Below are positions 45,142 through 58,175 of a DNA stretch of 64,000 nt, in pieces. This stretch comes from Cercis canadensis (taxonomy: Eukaryota > Streptophyta > Magnoliopsida > Fabales > Fabaceae). The stretch covers positions 58,957 through 122,956 of the forward strand of contig QAOA01007183.1 of NCBI GenBank assembly GCA_003255065.1, read 5' to 3'. The notes below the pieces were generated by a model. It ran no database searches. It was not told the DNA's origin and saw nothing but the letters and a program-made list of their open reading frames with translations. A program made the translations under genes and the position numbers. Positions within the stretch are counted from its first letter, which is position 1; every line of letters starts with the position of its first letter.

Positions 45142-48109
45142 TGTAGACACCATATTTTCTCTGAGACCTTATTTTAATTTGTTTAATTTTCTTTGAAAAA
45201 AAATTAATTACAGTGTGAAAAATTATTTTAATTTAACTTCCTTTCAATTTTATTTAAGTTTTTGACTATTTTTTTTTAATTTTGTTAAGTACCTTTCAAA
45301 ACAAAGAGAGCAAAAATGGAAATATTAGATAAACATATAAAGCATGCTTCTTAAAAAAAAAAAAAAGAAGGAAAAGAAACAAAAGTTACATAGATAAGAC
45401 TAGAAGAGAAGGTGAAATAAAAATAATAATTAAAAAAAAAGACCAACGGCGAATAGAAGCTATGTGACTAGAGAAAGAGGTATAGAGCAAAGAAGAAAAA
45501 GACAAAAAATGTAGGCGAAAGCAAGAGAAAAAAAAAAAGGACAAAGGAAGGGAGAAAAGGAGGACCTAACGGATAAAAGAATAGAGAAAGAGAAAATAGA
45601 GAAGATCCATCATGTAAGAAATACAGAGAAATAGAAGGAGCACAAGAGATAATAGAGAAGAAAAAATAGACTTCTAAAATAGAGGCAAAAAAAAAAAGAG
45701 ACAGAGCTAGCGATAGAGACAAAGATTTGAGAGAGTACGTAAGAAAACCAAAGGGGAAGCTTGAAGGGGAAGATCAAAGAAAAAAACTTAGCCAAAGTAT
45801 CATTCTTTTTGCCTAATGATCTCACTGTTTTTCTTATGATTCCAAAGTTATAGGGTGTTTAGATGTGAGATTTTGATTAGATTTATCATATTCTACTATC
45901 TATTTTGTTATCTCCTTTTGTTATTTAGTTTATTTAATTTGTGGGTTCTTCATTATTTGCTTCATTTTTTTTTTCTCTTCAATGACCCATGACACTTGAA
46001 GCCTAGAAGGGCTAAAGATATATGGGGTAGAAGAGTTTGATATTTGGTTCATGTATTTTCCTATTTAGTTTCCTATATTTATTTATGCATTTTTTTATTT
46101 CTCATTTTTGGTTCTTCATTATTTGCTTTTNTTTTTTTTTTTTTTTCTATTTTTCTCTTCAATGACCCATGGTACCTGAAGCCTAGAAGGGCTAAAAATA
46201 TTTGTGGTAGAAGAGTTTGATATTTAGTTCATATATTTTCTTCTTTAATTTCTTGTATTTATTTATGCATTCTTTTCATTTTCTGCTCTTCATTTTTTTT
46301 TTTATATATGAACAAAGGTTTATTGTCTATTATTTGCTGCATTTTTTTTATTTTCTCATTTTTAGTTCTTTTTTTTTTATATATATATAAGCAAAGACTT
46401 ATTGTCTATTATTTATCGCATTTTTTTGTTTTCTCATTTTTAATTCTTCCTTTTTTTTTGTATATATATATAAACAAAGGTTTACTGTCTATTATTTGAT
46501 ACATTTTTTATTTTTATTTTTTTCCTCATTTTCAGTTCTTCATTTTTTTTTATACAATCAAAGATTTATTGTCTATTATTTGCTCCTACATGTTGTTCTT
46601 GGTGTTGCTATTTGTTTTTTGTTTTTTGTTTCTTTTGTGTTATGGGTTCTTGTCTCTCTTGCCTGCATTTTCTTTTGGTCAAATAGTTGAAACTCATGCT
46701 TGACTCTTCTTTTTACTACTATTTTTTTAGGAGGTTTCTTAGATACTTTTAGTATTTATGTAGTATGTCATACTACATAGAAATAACCAATAAATGAATG
46801 ACATGTGTATAAATTAACTATTTTTAAATTTGTTTAAAAAATTAAATAAATTATATTTTATATATAATAAAATATGAAAATTATGTATGTTTGCCACATC
46901 AGTGTAGTATGACATACTTACGTAGTATCATAAAATCCCCAATTTTCTTATTTAGTTTATCTATTTATTCATATATTTGCTTTGCTCTCTCTCTCTTTTT
47001 GCTGGTTCTTCCTTTTACACAGAGGTTTATTGTCTATTTTTTTTTGAGTAAAACTCATTTTTGGTCCCTGAAAGATAGAGGCGATGACATTTTAGTCCTT
47101 GAAAGATTTTTACCGACAAATTGGTTCTTGAAAGATCATTCTATCTGCCATTTTAGTCCTCTGTCAATGTCTGTTAGTAGGGCTTAAAGGAAAATGTCAC
47201 GTGACAAGTTAATTGTTGACGTGGCCGTTAAGTGATGACGTGACACCTTAAATAAATTTCTCTCTCATCTCTCTCTCTCTTAATTCGGAAGTAAACTCGA
47301 GGCCATTGATCACTGGAGCTGCAGTCATCTTGGGTGGAATATCAGTGAGAGAGAGTGCAGGTTCTTGTTGAGAGGGTAAGCGGAATGGAGAAGAAACATT
47401 GTTCATCTCTCAGAGAAACTCAGTGAGAGAGAGATGGCGGAGAGAGAGATGAGAGTGAGAGAGACCGAATCCTGAGATCATTTCCTGCACCCAGCAGAGA
47501 CCGAATGGAAAAAATAAGAGAAGCACATGGGTGAGAATCAACACAACCCTCTGAAACCATCTTAACAGCAATAAGTGGCGGTTGCTTTGAATGAACTCTA
47601 CAGTTGACTGTAAGAGTTCTTCTTTTTTGCCACACGGTGCTTCATCTTTACAGGCGTCGCGTGCTTTAATGATATTCAAAAGCTTCTCTTGAGCCCATGA
47701 CCCTGAAGCTCCACTGCATAGCTAAGGTTCAAGGACGGGGAGAGAGAGAGATAGAGAGATGGGAGATGAGAGAGAGAATCCTGAGATCATTGCGGGCTAA
47801 GCTTATTTTTTGTCAGTGTGTTTCTGGTTGAATGTTCTTTGAACAGTTATATCTTGTCTTGTGTTTTGTGTTCAGATTGGCAGATCAAAGTTGAATGGAA
47901 ATGTTGGGTGCTCAGGTCTTGTTGTGAGAGTTGACACCCCACTCTCCAGTGTTTGGCGACCTTCTTTCTCAGTTCAGATAAATAGCGGAATTGATTTTTT
48001 ATGCCTTCCTTCTGTTTGTCAGCAATCACTCCATGTTTTTACACAAGTGTATGTAAAGGGATATGCCTGACCTGTTTGGGGGTGGATACTGCATTTCTTG
48101 TGATCCAAT

Positions 48110-48344
48110 GCCGAGGTCCGTTGGTGTTCATGCAACATCTTCTGCACCCAGGACCATGCTGCCGCCGCTATTGCCCGCGACAGTGCTGCCGTCTTCGGCT
48201 GGAAGGGTGAGACCCTTAAGGAGTACTGGTGGTGCACTAAGTGTGCTCTTGATTGGGGTCCCGGTGGTGGCCCTTGATGACGGTGGTGATGCTACCCTTT
48301 TGATCCATGAGGGAGTGAAGGCGGCAGAGATCTACGAGAAGAGC
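48110..48344 (+). pseudogene. SAHH: Captured S-adenosylhomocysteine hydrolase fragment
   Basis: In frame from 48110 the DNA encodes [40 protein letters not shown] and [15 protein letters not shown]. After a small deletion that shifts frame come DDGGDATLLIHEGVKAAEIY and EK. This is a highly conserved internal segment of adenosylhomocysteinase, which hydrolyses S-adenosylhomocysteine in the methyl cycle. The usual residues between GGGP and DDGGD are missing, and ALDWGP is preceded by K-C rather than the usual E-R/K-A. The N-terminal and NAD-binding parts are absent. The GC content is clearly above that of the surroundings, consistent with an exon captured by the MULE. It cannot encode an enzyme. 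Confidence 0.88.
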
Positions 48345-48535
48345 TTTATTAGCCCATGACCCTGAAGCTCCACTGCATAGCTAAGGTTCAAGGATGGAGA
48401 GGGAGAGAGAGAGATGAGAGATAATTTTTTTTTGAAGGTGTCATGTCATCAATGGCCATGTCATCACTTAATGTGCCACGTGGCATTTTCCGTTAAGCCC
48501 CATTAACAGACACTGACGGAGGACTAAAATGGTGN

Positions 48536-48952
<417 letters not shown>

Positions 48953-49920
48953 GACGAAATGATCTTTCAAAAATCAATTTGTCGATAAAAATTTTTCAAA
49001 GACTAAAGTGTCACCGTCCCTATCTTTCAGGAACCAAAAAGAGGTTTTACCTTTTTTTTTTTTCCTACACGTTGGTCATGCTTTTGATGTTTGGGTTTTG
49101 TTTCTTTTTGTGCTATTGGCCCATTTTCCCTTGCCTGCACTCTCTTTTGGGTCAAATAGTCTAAACTTATGGTTTTCTTTTCTTGTTATTGCAATTTCAT
49201 TTATATATTTTGCTCTTTTTGTTTTTGTTCTTTTTGTCTTATCTGAGCATTCGGTTGTCTCTTTCTCCATGTGTGTTCTCTGCTCTTTCATTTTTATTAG
49301 TCATGCATTGTAATTTTTAATTTATTATTTTTGTTTCCTTTTTGTCTTTATATTGTATCTACTATTTTGGTATTCAAGTGAATCTTATTTTAACTTAATG
49401 TTAGTCTTGTTTATTTACATTATTGGCTATGAGAGTTAAGTTTAGGTCACTGCCCTTTCATTTTTATTATGGTTATGTTGTGATCATCAATTTTTGTTTT
49501 TTTAAGCTATTGCTATATGTATAAAAAAAAAAAAAAGTGCCGTTTATTTTTTAGTTGGCTGTTTTTTTTTTTTTTTTTTTGGGGTTAAAATATTACTGAT
49601 TTTGATTTATTTTGGTTACTGTTTTGATATTAAAATGATGGCTATTTGGCTTTAATTTTATTGCTGTTTTTGATGTTAAAATGGTGGATGAGTTTGTATC
49701 TTTCAAAACGGTTTCAGCATTGCAGGTCTTGAATTGAAAAAATAAGGGACTTGTGTTTATGCATTCCAAAGATGGACACTTACGTTTCTTTTTTGACATG
49801 TTAACGCTAGCAGAAGTGCCGTCCTTGTGTTACATAGTTGATAAAACATAGAATAAAGTACCTCCTACAACTTTCCATTGTATTATTGTAGAAGTCCTCT
49901 CTTAACGAAGGAACACAGCT

Positions 49921-51043
49921 ATGGATGAAGATTTTAGAAGACATAGCTCACAACCTCCAGAAATAATTACAGACATCCTCACAAGGCTGCCCATAAAATC
50001 TTTGACTCGATTTGGGTCCTTTTCCAAAGGCTTATCCAAACTCTTCAAAGCCCTATTTTTCATCACAAAATATTTGCAGCTCTCCACCCAAAATGACCCT
50101 TCTCTGTTCATTAATTGCCACTCAAACAAAGAAGTTGTCCATCCTGGTTGTTATTTGCTCCACATCCAAAGCATTAAGCTGAAAGAAGCCCATGTTCCAA
50201 CCATCTTCACTCCTAGTTCCCTTTTCCACATTGTTGGTTCATGCAACGGCTTACTTTGTGTTAAATGTTATTCTGAAAGACTATCCATTTGCAATTTTGC
50301 TATGGTGAACCGTGCTACCCAGAAAATATGAAAGCTTCAAGAAACCCAAGCTAATGAGCTGCAGTATGGGGGTTTAATATCTTGCTCTATTGGATTTGGT
50401 TTCAGTGTCCAAGTGAATGACTACAAAGTTGTAGTCATTCACAGAGTAGACAGGGATGAAGGAGAGATTGTTCAAGTCGAGGTCTACTGCTTTGGAAGTG
50501 GCTCCTGAAAAAAGGTTAATAGTACTGATTTATGCTTTGTTCATTTTAATTTTGATGGGGTAGCGGCAAGTGTAGCTTTGTTCTGGCAGGGATCAGAGCT
50601 ACCATCAGACTTGTCTAATTGTCCTAGGTGAGTTGTTTCATTTGATTTGAACAAAGATAACACCACCAACTTCAGACCGCAAAGATGAGGGAAAACTTGT
50701 AGTCTATAAGGATTCATTTACTATACTTTATGACTTTGTTCCCATTGAATTGTGGGTGATGAAGAATGCATCTGATTGTGGGGATTGTTGGAGTAAGCTA
50801 TTTGTTATAGAATCCTTATCAGCACTAGAGCGTCTAGTGAGTGTTTGGGAGAACGAACTTCTCATTGAAAAGAACGAATCAAATGCAGCACATGATTTTT
50901 TGTTAATGAAGAAAAGGTAGCGCAATTATTTCTCTCTAGCTTTGATGGTTAAAAAAATGAAGCATCTTGTTTCTCTTCCAGCCAGCTACTATTCTGTCTT
51001 TTATAATATTCTTGATTATGCAGAAACCCTGGTTTCTGTTTGA
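49921..51043 (+). pseudogene. Third F-box/FBA gene, decayed
   Basis: The intact part (49921-50328) encodes a start MDEDFRRHSSQPPEIITDIL, then TRLPIKSLTRF and IVGSCNGLLCVKCYSERLSI. It is recognisably F-box plus the beginning of the FBA domain, related to the gene at 36974 but clearly diverged. A TGA at about 50329 ends the frame. The rest continues across several frames (GFGFSVQVNDYKVVVIHRVD after 50390, ALFWQGSELPSDLSN near 50577) with further stops near 50506 and 50632. The equivalent end, AETLVSV-like, lies near 51020-51043. Confidence 0.88.
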
Positions 51044-52040
51044 GATCAAATCTGGAATAATCTCATTTCAATGATGAAAGCATTCTGATTAGAAGAGAAA
51101 CTATTGATTGATATGTACCACAATTGCAAATTCAATATGGGTATTGTGGTTCTTTTGCAGAGATAAAGCTGTATTCTGTATAGAATATGAACAATGTTGC
51201 AATTGCATTTGAATCTAAATAATAGAATGTCCTGTTACTGAAATCTTATTCTGTTTTGGTGATTCTTATCATTAGGGGTTTGATTTCTTTCCTGGATAAA
51301 ATTGCGAATGTAGGTTGTCATTTTAGGTTACTCTTCATAGTGGAAAATTCTAGTATTTGGTGTTATTGACCCAGCAAGAAGTACTTAAAGCTCTATTTCT
51401 ATCCCAATTTGAAAATTAGAGAAACCAAATACTCCAGTCATAAGTATTGCAAAAACTGTTGCAGAGCTCACTCTTTTCTTCTCAAGATAAATCTAATATT
51501 TTCGAGTGAGCACTTGCTAACATGCAGAAAAATTTAAGCTATGACATAGTGACCCTTTCCGGCAGTAGATTACCCTGTGGTTAGAAATAAAATTCCCATC
51601 ACAAATAACAGATAGAACGGAATAGATGATAAAAATGTTAATGCAGCAAAGTCAGTTTTGATGCTTAGCTGCAAATGTGGTGTTAGAAACTAACTAAAAA
51701 AAATAAAAATAAAAAACTCTTTGAAACAATTGTTTTTTGGGTGATTTCTATTGTTAAAACAACTAGCTAAAGATAATTGGTCGAGAACTCTTTCCAAATT
51801 CTTTCAGTGTAGATTAGGAAAAGGAGATTTTCTAATACTTTTAGTTACAAATATATAATATGTAGCATTAATTAGTTACACATACATCATTAAATAATTA
51901 TGCAAAATAATTAAGGATCAAGTTGCATGGAAAGTAAACCTCAGATAGTTGATGGTAAAAATCATTTTTGGTAAGGACTAAAGTCAAAATAAAAAATTTG
52001 TGAAGAAGCAAAATAGGACAGATACGTGTAATGGAGTAAC
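51044..52040. other. Intergenic DNA; no gene recognised
   Basis: AT-rich with short frames only and no repeat partner seen within the window. Confidence 0.5.
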
Positions 52041-52750
52041 AGGAAAGGATCAGTATAAGACTTGGCACAACTAGTTTTTGTAGATTAAAATGGTAGCCCT
52101 AACTTTTAATAAAATTATACTTTGAACAAGGTACATTACATAAGATGGGTGTATGAATTTGAACAACCAACTATTTGCATTTAAGGAAAAACTCTAATTT
52201 ACCCATTTTAACTTTATCTCATGTGCTTCACCCCTAATTGTTTGGAAATGTGCAAAAGACCTCATATGCTTTCAAATTGTGTAGCTTACCCACTTCACTT
52301 ATTGTTTAAATATAGACAAAAAATAGCATGCGCACAGAAAAACCACTAACAACCTCTCCAGATCACCAATCTCATGTGCTTCACCCCTAATTGTTTGGAA
52401 ATGTGCAAAAGACCTCATATGCTTTCAAATTGTGTAGCTTACCCACTTCACTTATTGTTAAAATATAGACAAAAAATAGCATGTGCACAGAAAACCACTA
52501 ACAACCTCTCCAGATCACCAATCTAAAATTATCTGGAATAATTATGAATTTTGCACAGAAAAAATTAGAAGTTAATAAAAAGGAAAAGAATGGGTGCAAG
52601 GCGGAAGAAAAGAGGATCTCCTAAGTAAGGTGCGGATTCACGCACCAAAACTAGATAACCCAGTTTCTGTAGAAGTTTTAGTTTCAAGCTAGTAATGCCA
52701 TGTAAATAAAGTGGTAGTAAACACATATGTTTAAAGAAAGTGGAAATTAA
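52041..52750 (-). repeat. Orphan copy of the lectin-kinase 3' flank, with a 153-bp tandem duplication
   Basis: Colinear with about 23870-24430 in the same orientation, but the kinase coding sequence that should follow is absent; similarity stops at about 52750. Inside, 52218-52370 is repeated as 52371-52523 (CTCATGTGCTTCACCCCTAA in both). The minus-strand frame at 52565-52894 arises from this flank and is not a gene. Confidence 0.8.
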
Positions 52751-54311
52751 TTTGCTTAGACTCTGGTTGAAAGATTTTTTAGAGAGGAGAGGGAAGGAAT
52801 AAATCTCCCCGCTCCTTTGTTTGGGAGTTTTCACTGAAAAAAGGAAAGGAAATAAGAGTATTAAGTTAAACCTCCGGAATTCTTTTTTGAGCAATTCCCG
52901 TGTTCTTCCAGATTGGATGGTTTGGATAAGAAATCTGTGTTAGTGACTATTATAACCCTCTACTTTTTTGAAAATTCCTCTCTCATATCTCACGCAAACC
53001 CGATACTTTCCTCTCTTTTCTTCGCATCTCTCAGCTACGCCTCCCCGTCCGCCTCCCTTCACTCCAGAGACAAACCCTTATTCAGAAATTCCCTCTCTGC
53101 AAACATTATCGCCGTTTCTGTTTTGTCAGAAATTCCCTTCTTCCGCTACCATTTCCCCACCGGTCAGTCCTCTCGCCACCACTGCTGCTCTTCTTCGCGA
53201 TTGCACAGCCACCATCGCCAGCATTAGTTGCTCACAACCACCACTGCCTTTGTTGAATACGTATGCTTTCTCCTACTTTTCTTTCTATTCCCCTTCACTA
53301 CTTTTGAACTGAATGGTGAATGAGTTTGGTTGGGTTTCTGAAATCTGTGGTGGTAGATGAACTGTAGTAGCACTTTGTCATTAGCTATGCTGAATGTCTT
53401 TGACTGAAAAGTCATCTTACTCTCTATATTCTTACAGCTGCCTGCTAAGGCTGGGACTTTTGTGGGTATTGTTTGTACCACCTTATAACTGTTTGTTAAA
53501 TTAACTGAATGAGTGTTTTGGTTAAAACCCAAGTTGCAGAACTGCAAATATGCCTTTAGGCACTGTTATTTGCACGATAAGGTGCTGGCTGTAAATTTTA
53601 TGCCGAATATATTGCTGCCAATTTTTGTGGAAATTGTTTAAATTATTTGGTATTTATATCAGAAAACCAATTTAATTATCAAACATCAGAATCAGACAAC
53701 CATAAGATGTACTCAATCTTGAGGGATCTAAATATAGATTTGAGCGTCAATGGCATCATATCAACGAACAAAAAACCAAGAAGTTTAGAGCTCATTCTTT
53801 CCAATGCCAAAATTAGCCAGCTTGTTCAGGCCTTGTTTGTCTTTTGCATAACAGCAAAGCAAGCCTTAGAGTTGACACTTCATGAACTAACCTTGGTCAG
53901 TTTCTCCTGCTTTTGTAAAAGATGATTGAATGGGATTTGGCTTATGCTCCTGTGGGCACCCCACACCAACCCCAACACCCCCCCACACACATTCATGAAC
54001 ATGTCCTTTTGATTCCATGTTCATGAACCTATGACCACTATAGTACATAATCTTACATATTTGATTGTCTACAATGCATTACACTTTGGGAATATAATAC
54101 ACTAAAACATAGTAAGAAGAAAGTATCATAATAAGGCAGATCAAATGTAAGTTGAAAATTATTCAAAGTAATAGAATAAATTAATATACAACTATTTGAA
54201 TCTCCCAATTAAACTCAAATTGACCAACCTTGCATAGAGCTAACACAAATATTTAATGGTAATGTCTAAACTAGTTTAAATAAATTAATTGCAGAGAGGG
54301 ATATATATGAC
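52751..54311. other. Unassigned DNA, possible promoter/leader remnants
   Basis: 52960-53260 is unusually C/T-rich with TCTCTC and CCACC runs and looks like a 5' leader followed by a possible donor at TACGTATGC (about 53259). Two overlapping open frames here have no recognised domain. A 92-codon frame at 53647-53925 (SILRDLNIDLSVNGI...) is also unrecognised. 53970-54000 holds a short C/A-rich run. Confidence 0.4.
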
Positions 54312-54479
54312 TTAAGAGCAACCTAGTAGTTTCAAGTGCGGCCAAGTAGGAGGTGTCCGTTTCTTTTTACTCTTGCATTTCTTTTCAATTGACCTCTTGC
54401 CTCTACTCTTCACCACCTGCTGCTGAGGAGAGCTGGGATCTTTCACTTCATTCTGCACTCTCTGATTTTTCCTGCAATA
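54312..54479 (-). pseudogene. Possible last exon of an unidentified gene
   Basis: After an acceptor-like TATTGCAG the minus strand encodes a lysine-rich tail (VKSRGKRSIEKKCKSKKKR, then TPPTWPHLKLLGCS) and a stop. It is open and strongly basic, as in a nuclear protein, and lies downstream of the ADA2-like exons in the same orientation. It does not match the ADA2 C-terminus I know, so the link is unproven. Confidence 0.35.
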
Positions 54480-54718
54480 CCAAATATGGATTTTTCCAAT
54501 CATTTGCAACATAAAATTTTGTGCTCTGCAGCACCATAATGGCTATGTTGTCCATTGTAATATTTAAAAGACATACTAAAAGCTATAAAACAGTGCTTGA
54601 TTTATAAGTTGCCAGCATCTGTTAAATGTGAACCACTTTGTAATGGATTCCAGTCAATTGATGGTCGAATGTAAATGATCCAGAAAGAGAAATCTACGAA
54701 AATAAAATGGTTGTTTAC

Positions 54719-55843
54719 CACTTTGAATAAATACGCAACACACGTAGTTTCAGTTCTCTTTCTTCCTCAGTGTCGGAGTCCTTAAATTCCATTTCAGCCA
54801 CTAGTTCTTCAGCTTCATTATCATATTCAATATCAAACTTCTGTCATTTTGGCTTATAACCACTCATCTCTACTAAAGAAGGACCCTCATTTCCTGAGAA
54901 ATTGGGTTTGGTTGCCCCAAAATTTTGGTCTTGCTAATGATCTGCCAGAGATAGATGTAACATTAACATTGACTAGAAAGTTAAATGGTATATAAATGCT
55001 GCTTTAGGAATTCCTAAAAAGTAGATGCACGGCAAATAGTTAACAGCAATGAGCAAACATGTTCAAGAACTATCAGTTTCATGCATGTAGCCACTGAAAA
55101 ACAATCATTTACGAATATTCAGAGATTTTATAGAATACAAATTTGGAATTTATAAACTATCTACAAGAATGGCAGCCATGAAAATTATTATAGAATTCCC
55201 CATTTCCACGGACAATGTATTTAAATCCTTGATCTTATGTATACTTGTACATGAAACATCACTTCATTTTCCCAAATCTAATTTTTTTTTTCTCTACCTG
55301 ACAAATCATTCAAAACAGATAGAGATGACTGTCATACAACTAGCAATTTATTTCATTACCTTATTTTTATATTAACAAGAGTAGGAGGTACTAATGTGAA
55401 AAGGGATTCAAGACTAAATTCAACCAAAAGGAATTTTTGACAACCATTTTTGCCAATCTATGTAAGAATTTAAATGGACAATCCTTCTATTTGAACTAAT
55501 TCATTGGATACTTGGTTGTTAGCTGTTGTTGCAGTATGTATGCTATACTGGAGAGCCCATATTCAAGGTCTAGTATAAGAAACGAGAAGAAAAATATGAT
55601 AAAAATGAGTTTTTGTGCATGAGTATGAACTAATTTTAAAGGTGAGCACATGTGAAAGAGAATTAACTATTGAGTAGCCTATCCTTAGTGATATGCAAGA
55701 TAAACATAATTTGTGACAACATGCTTTCTTTGTGACATACAAATAAATTTTAGGAATTAATGAGGGTGATATAATGTATAATGACAGACCTTTAGCATTA
55801 GCAAGGAGCTCCTCTTTGTTTTTCCAGCAACATGAGACAGGTC
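54719..55843 (-). pseudogene. ADA2: ADA2-like transcriptional adaptor pseudogene, two exons
   Basis: Exon A (55790-55843), bounded by TATATGCTAG and GTCTGT, encodes DLSHVAGK and, after loss of one A, NKEELLANAK. That is the segment following the SANT domain in plant ADA2. Exon B (54719-54935) encodes NEGPSLVEMSGYKPK, a stop, then [20 protein letters not shown] and [20 protein letters not shown], the hallmark central block of ADA2. ADA2 proteins connect Gcn5 acetyltransferase to its targets in SAGA-type complexes. The ZZ, SANT and SWIRM parts are not found. A frameshift in exon A and a stop in exon B (TGA where CGA is expected) show it is not functional. Confidence 0.82.
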
Positions 55844-56800
55844 CTAGCATATAAAAAAGGTAAGAGTCATTCATTTGTGAGAATAAATACAAAAAGGAGC
55901 ACTAATTGAAGCTACTTTGATATTTATCATACCAGAAGCATAAAGGATAGGGAGTTCCAGTACACATTCTTATGAAGAAGAATATGAACATGCCCAACCA
56001 TCTAAGAAGCACAAAAATGTAATGTACAAACATAACACAGGTCACAACCCTCTTCAACAGTCATTGAAGCTGACTAATAAAATCCATCTAATGTAAATTT
56101 CATGCTGGCACTTTTGAGAGTTTTCAAATGTAGAACTTGCTAGTATAAGCCACCAACATAAGCTTGCAATATTAATGGTAGGCCGGTCTCGGTGCAAAAT
56201 TAATGACCCACTTTGCTTGTAATAGGTTAATTTTAAATTCCTCCATCCTCCCTACCCCACCCCCAAATATAATTAAAAAAAAAAAACCAAACCAAAAAAA
56301 GGTGAAGCAAACCAAATGTGGGCAATGAAGATGATCATTGCACAGGGTCCATTGAGAAAATAATATCTCCATTGTGAAATTAGAAACCTGGTGGAGAACC
56401 AAATTCATTGGTTTTGAACAACCGAAAAGAAACTTGATATCCAAAACTTGAAGCTCCTCAAGCCTGAAAACAGTAATAGTATAAACATTAAAGATTAGAA
56501 GAAGCAAGAAAAAACTATCCAATCTCGCATCATAAATTGAAATGACATATCTATCATAAATTCAATTTTATTTTGTTTCAAATTTCATCACCTAGCTCTA
56601 TACAGTGGCCCGTTTAATTAAACTGTTTTACGTTCAACTCTAGCATCTTGAATAATCTTAAAAAAGTTCAGACCTAAACTTTATACCTGTTATCTTAAAT
56701 AGTATAACATCTAAAAATTGCTTAATGCCATTGCTAACCAATAACCATGTGGTATTTAGTGATCATCGAAAGAGGTAGATCTAGAATGTGATATTATTCT
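55844..56800. other. Unassigned DNA upstream of the ADA2-like exons
   Basis: A minus-strand frame (56172-56522) and minus-strand text near 55930-56000 do not match the ZZ or SANT regions that would be expected here. No gene is supported. Confidence 0.4.
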
Positions 56801-56829
56801 TTGTATTGGCATTATCAATCTAGACTTGT

Positions 56830-57610
56830 ATCTCTTACCGTCACAATGTTCTTCCGTAACCCAATAAACCCATTTATTTTCCAATGGCTTTTTACCTACT
56901 GGTAACAGAGTCAACACCCAAGTGTGATTTTCCTATAGAGAGTTTATCTCATCCTTCATAGCCAACTCCCACTTCATAGAATCTTCAACTTGAATTACCT
57001 CATTATAATATTCAAGTTCACCTCTATCAGTCAATAACAAATAATGCGGAGAAGGAGATTATCATTGAGCAGGTTTAGAGTGGACACTTTGCTTGACCTT
57101 ATCAATTGAGATACAGATGTAGAGGGTTCTGGTTATGCTATAATAATTTTAAGATTTTCCTGTACCCTTTTAGTAACATCACTTTCAGATATCTCCTACA
57201 CCTCAACAAGCTCTTGCTTCCCAGCAATTTTTTTAATGCACTATTACATTCTACAACATGCCTATTTTTATAGACAATATTTTCTTGATTTTGCATTAAA
57301 GTTATCTCTATCACTAGAATCAACATCCATATGAAACACAGCCAAAAAAATTTAAATGTGAAAGAGTTACCTATTTACCACTCCAAACTTCTTCAGATAG
57401 TTGCATATCTAGAGAAACAGACGGTCCTTTATTTATTAGGTAGGCTACTGTATTAACTGTTTGCCCAAAATGCTTTTGGCAATCCAACATGTATCCTCAT
57501 ACTCCTAGCACGCTCATTCAAAATTTTGTTTATATGTTCAGCAACCCCATTTTGCTATGGTGTTTCAAGAATAGTTTTCGCCATTCGAATAATTAATTAA
57601 AAAATTGCTA
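56830..57610 (-). pseudogene. Ty1/Copia polyprotein fragment (integrase end to start of RT)
   Basis: The minus strand reads QNGVAEHINKILNERARSMR and IHVGLPKAFWANS. After a frame change come NTVAYLINKGPSVSLDM and EEVWSGK, then HLNFFGCVSYVDVDSSDRD. Further on are YYNEVIQVEDSMKWELAMKD, EINSL, ENHTWVLTLLPVGKKPLEN and KWVYWVTEE. These are the integrase C-terminal half, linker and the first reverse transcriptase motif of a Copia element. Many stops and frame changes are present, no LTRs were identified, and the RT core is missing. Confidence 0.85.
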
Positions 57611-57671
57611 GCTGACCCTTTGCTTTTGTGGGACCAGTTAATTCAAATATGCGTGGCAATCTTTCATTGAT

Positions 57672-57712
57672 NTATATATATATATATATACATATATGTA
57701 TGTATATTCATC
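57672..57712. repeat. TA-rich microsatellite beside an unresolved base
   Basis: TA and TATG units follow the n at 57672. The length is likely unreliable. Confidence 0.8.
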
Positions 57713-58175
57713 TTTAGAGATGAAGTGATGTTGAATCAATACTTTGCTTCACCAAGAAATTTCCACCATTCAGTAATTTAGTGCGACTTTGGTTAATTCT
57801 ATTCACAGTAAGTGGAAACTACCCACCTCATCCTTGATCTTAAATGTGTGGTTCTTAGAGTAGTATACACGTGTAAAGGAAGGAATCATGCTTTGTAGGG
57901 TTGGGTCCTGTATTTTTTCTTTACATGTTTGGTTCTTGCATAGGGATAGTGGGAAAGAACAGTGGAAAGTAGATCATGAGTTGGGAAGATTAGGTTCAAT
58001 ACTTTTTGACCTTGCCGAATTTATAAGAAAAAGACAATTCATGGGTTCTCTCTTCCTCTCTTCTTTGCTCTATTTATCTTTGCCTCATCTCATATCTTCT
58101 CTTCCCTTTTATCTCTCTCTAATGCTTACTGTCGTGATCTAATAGCTGGGATTTTTAACACCGTTTGCGAAGGTC

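Larger units (their letters stand above)
40041..45142 (+). repeat. Segmental duplication, copy 2, with later insertions
   Basis: Matches 34641-37354 but contains extra DNA absent from copy 1: about 177 bp at 41622-41798, a MULE at 42230-44343, and a short duplication around the n at 41898. Homology ends abruptly in the F-box reading frame at 45142, where an LTR-like sequence starts. Confidence 0.9.

Noticed and set aside
45468..45825. Hydrophobic Phe/Leu/Ser frames on the minus strand
   Set aside because: They come from a purine-rich low-complexity stretch of an LTR-like element.
47410..47679. 89-codon minus-strand frame in the SAHH-carrying MULE
   Set aside because: It might be another captured fragment, but I recognise no family and the plus-strand neighbour is repetitive, so I did not call it.
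53000..53312. Overlapping Ser/Pro/Thr-rich frames
   Set aside because: C/T-rich leader-like composition produces these in several frames, with no domain and no splice support.
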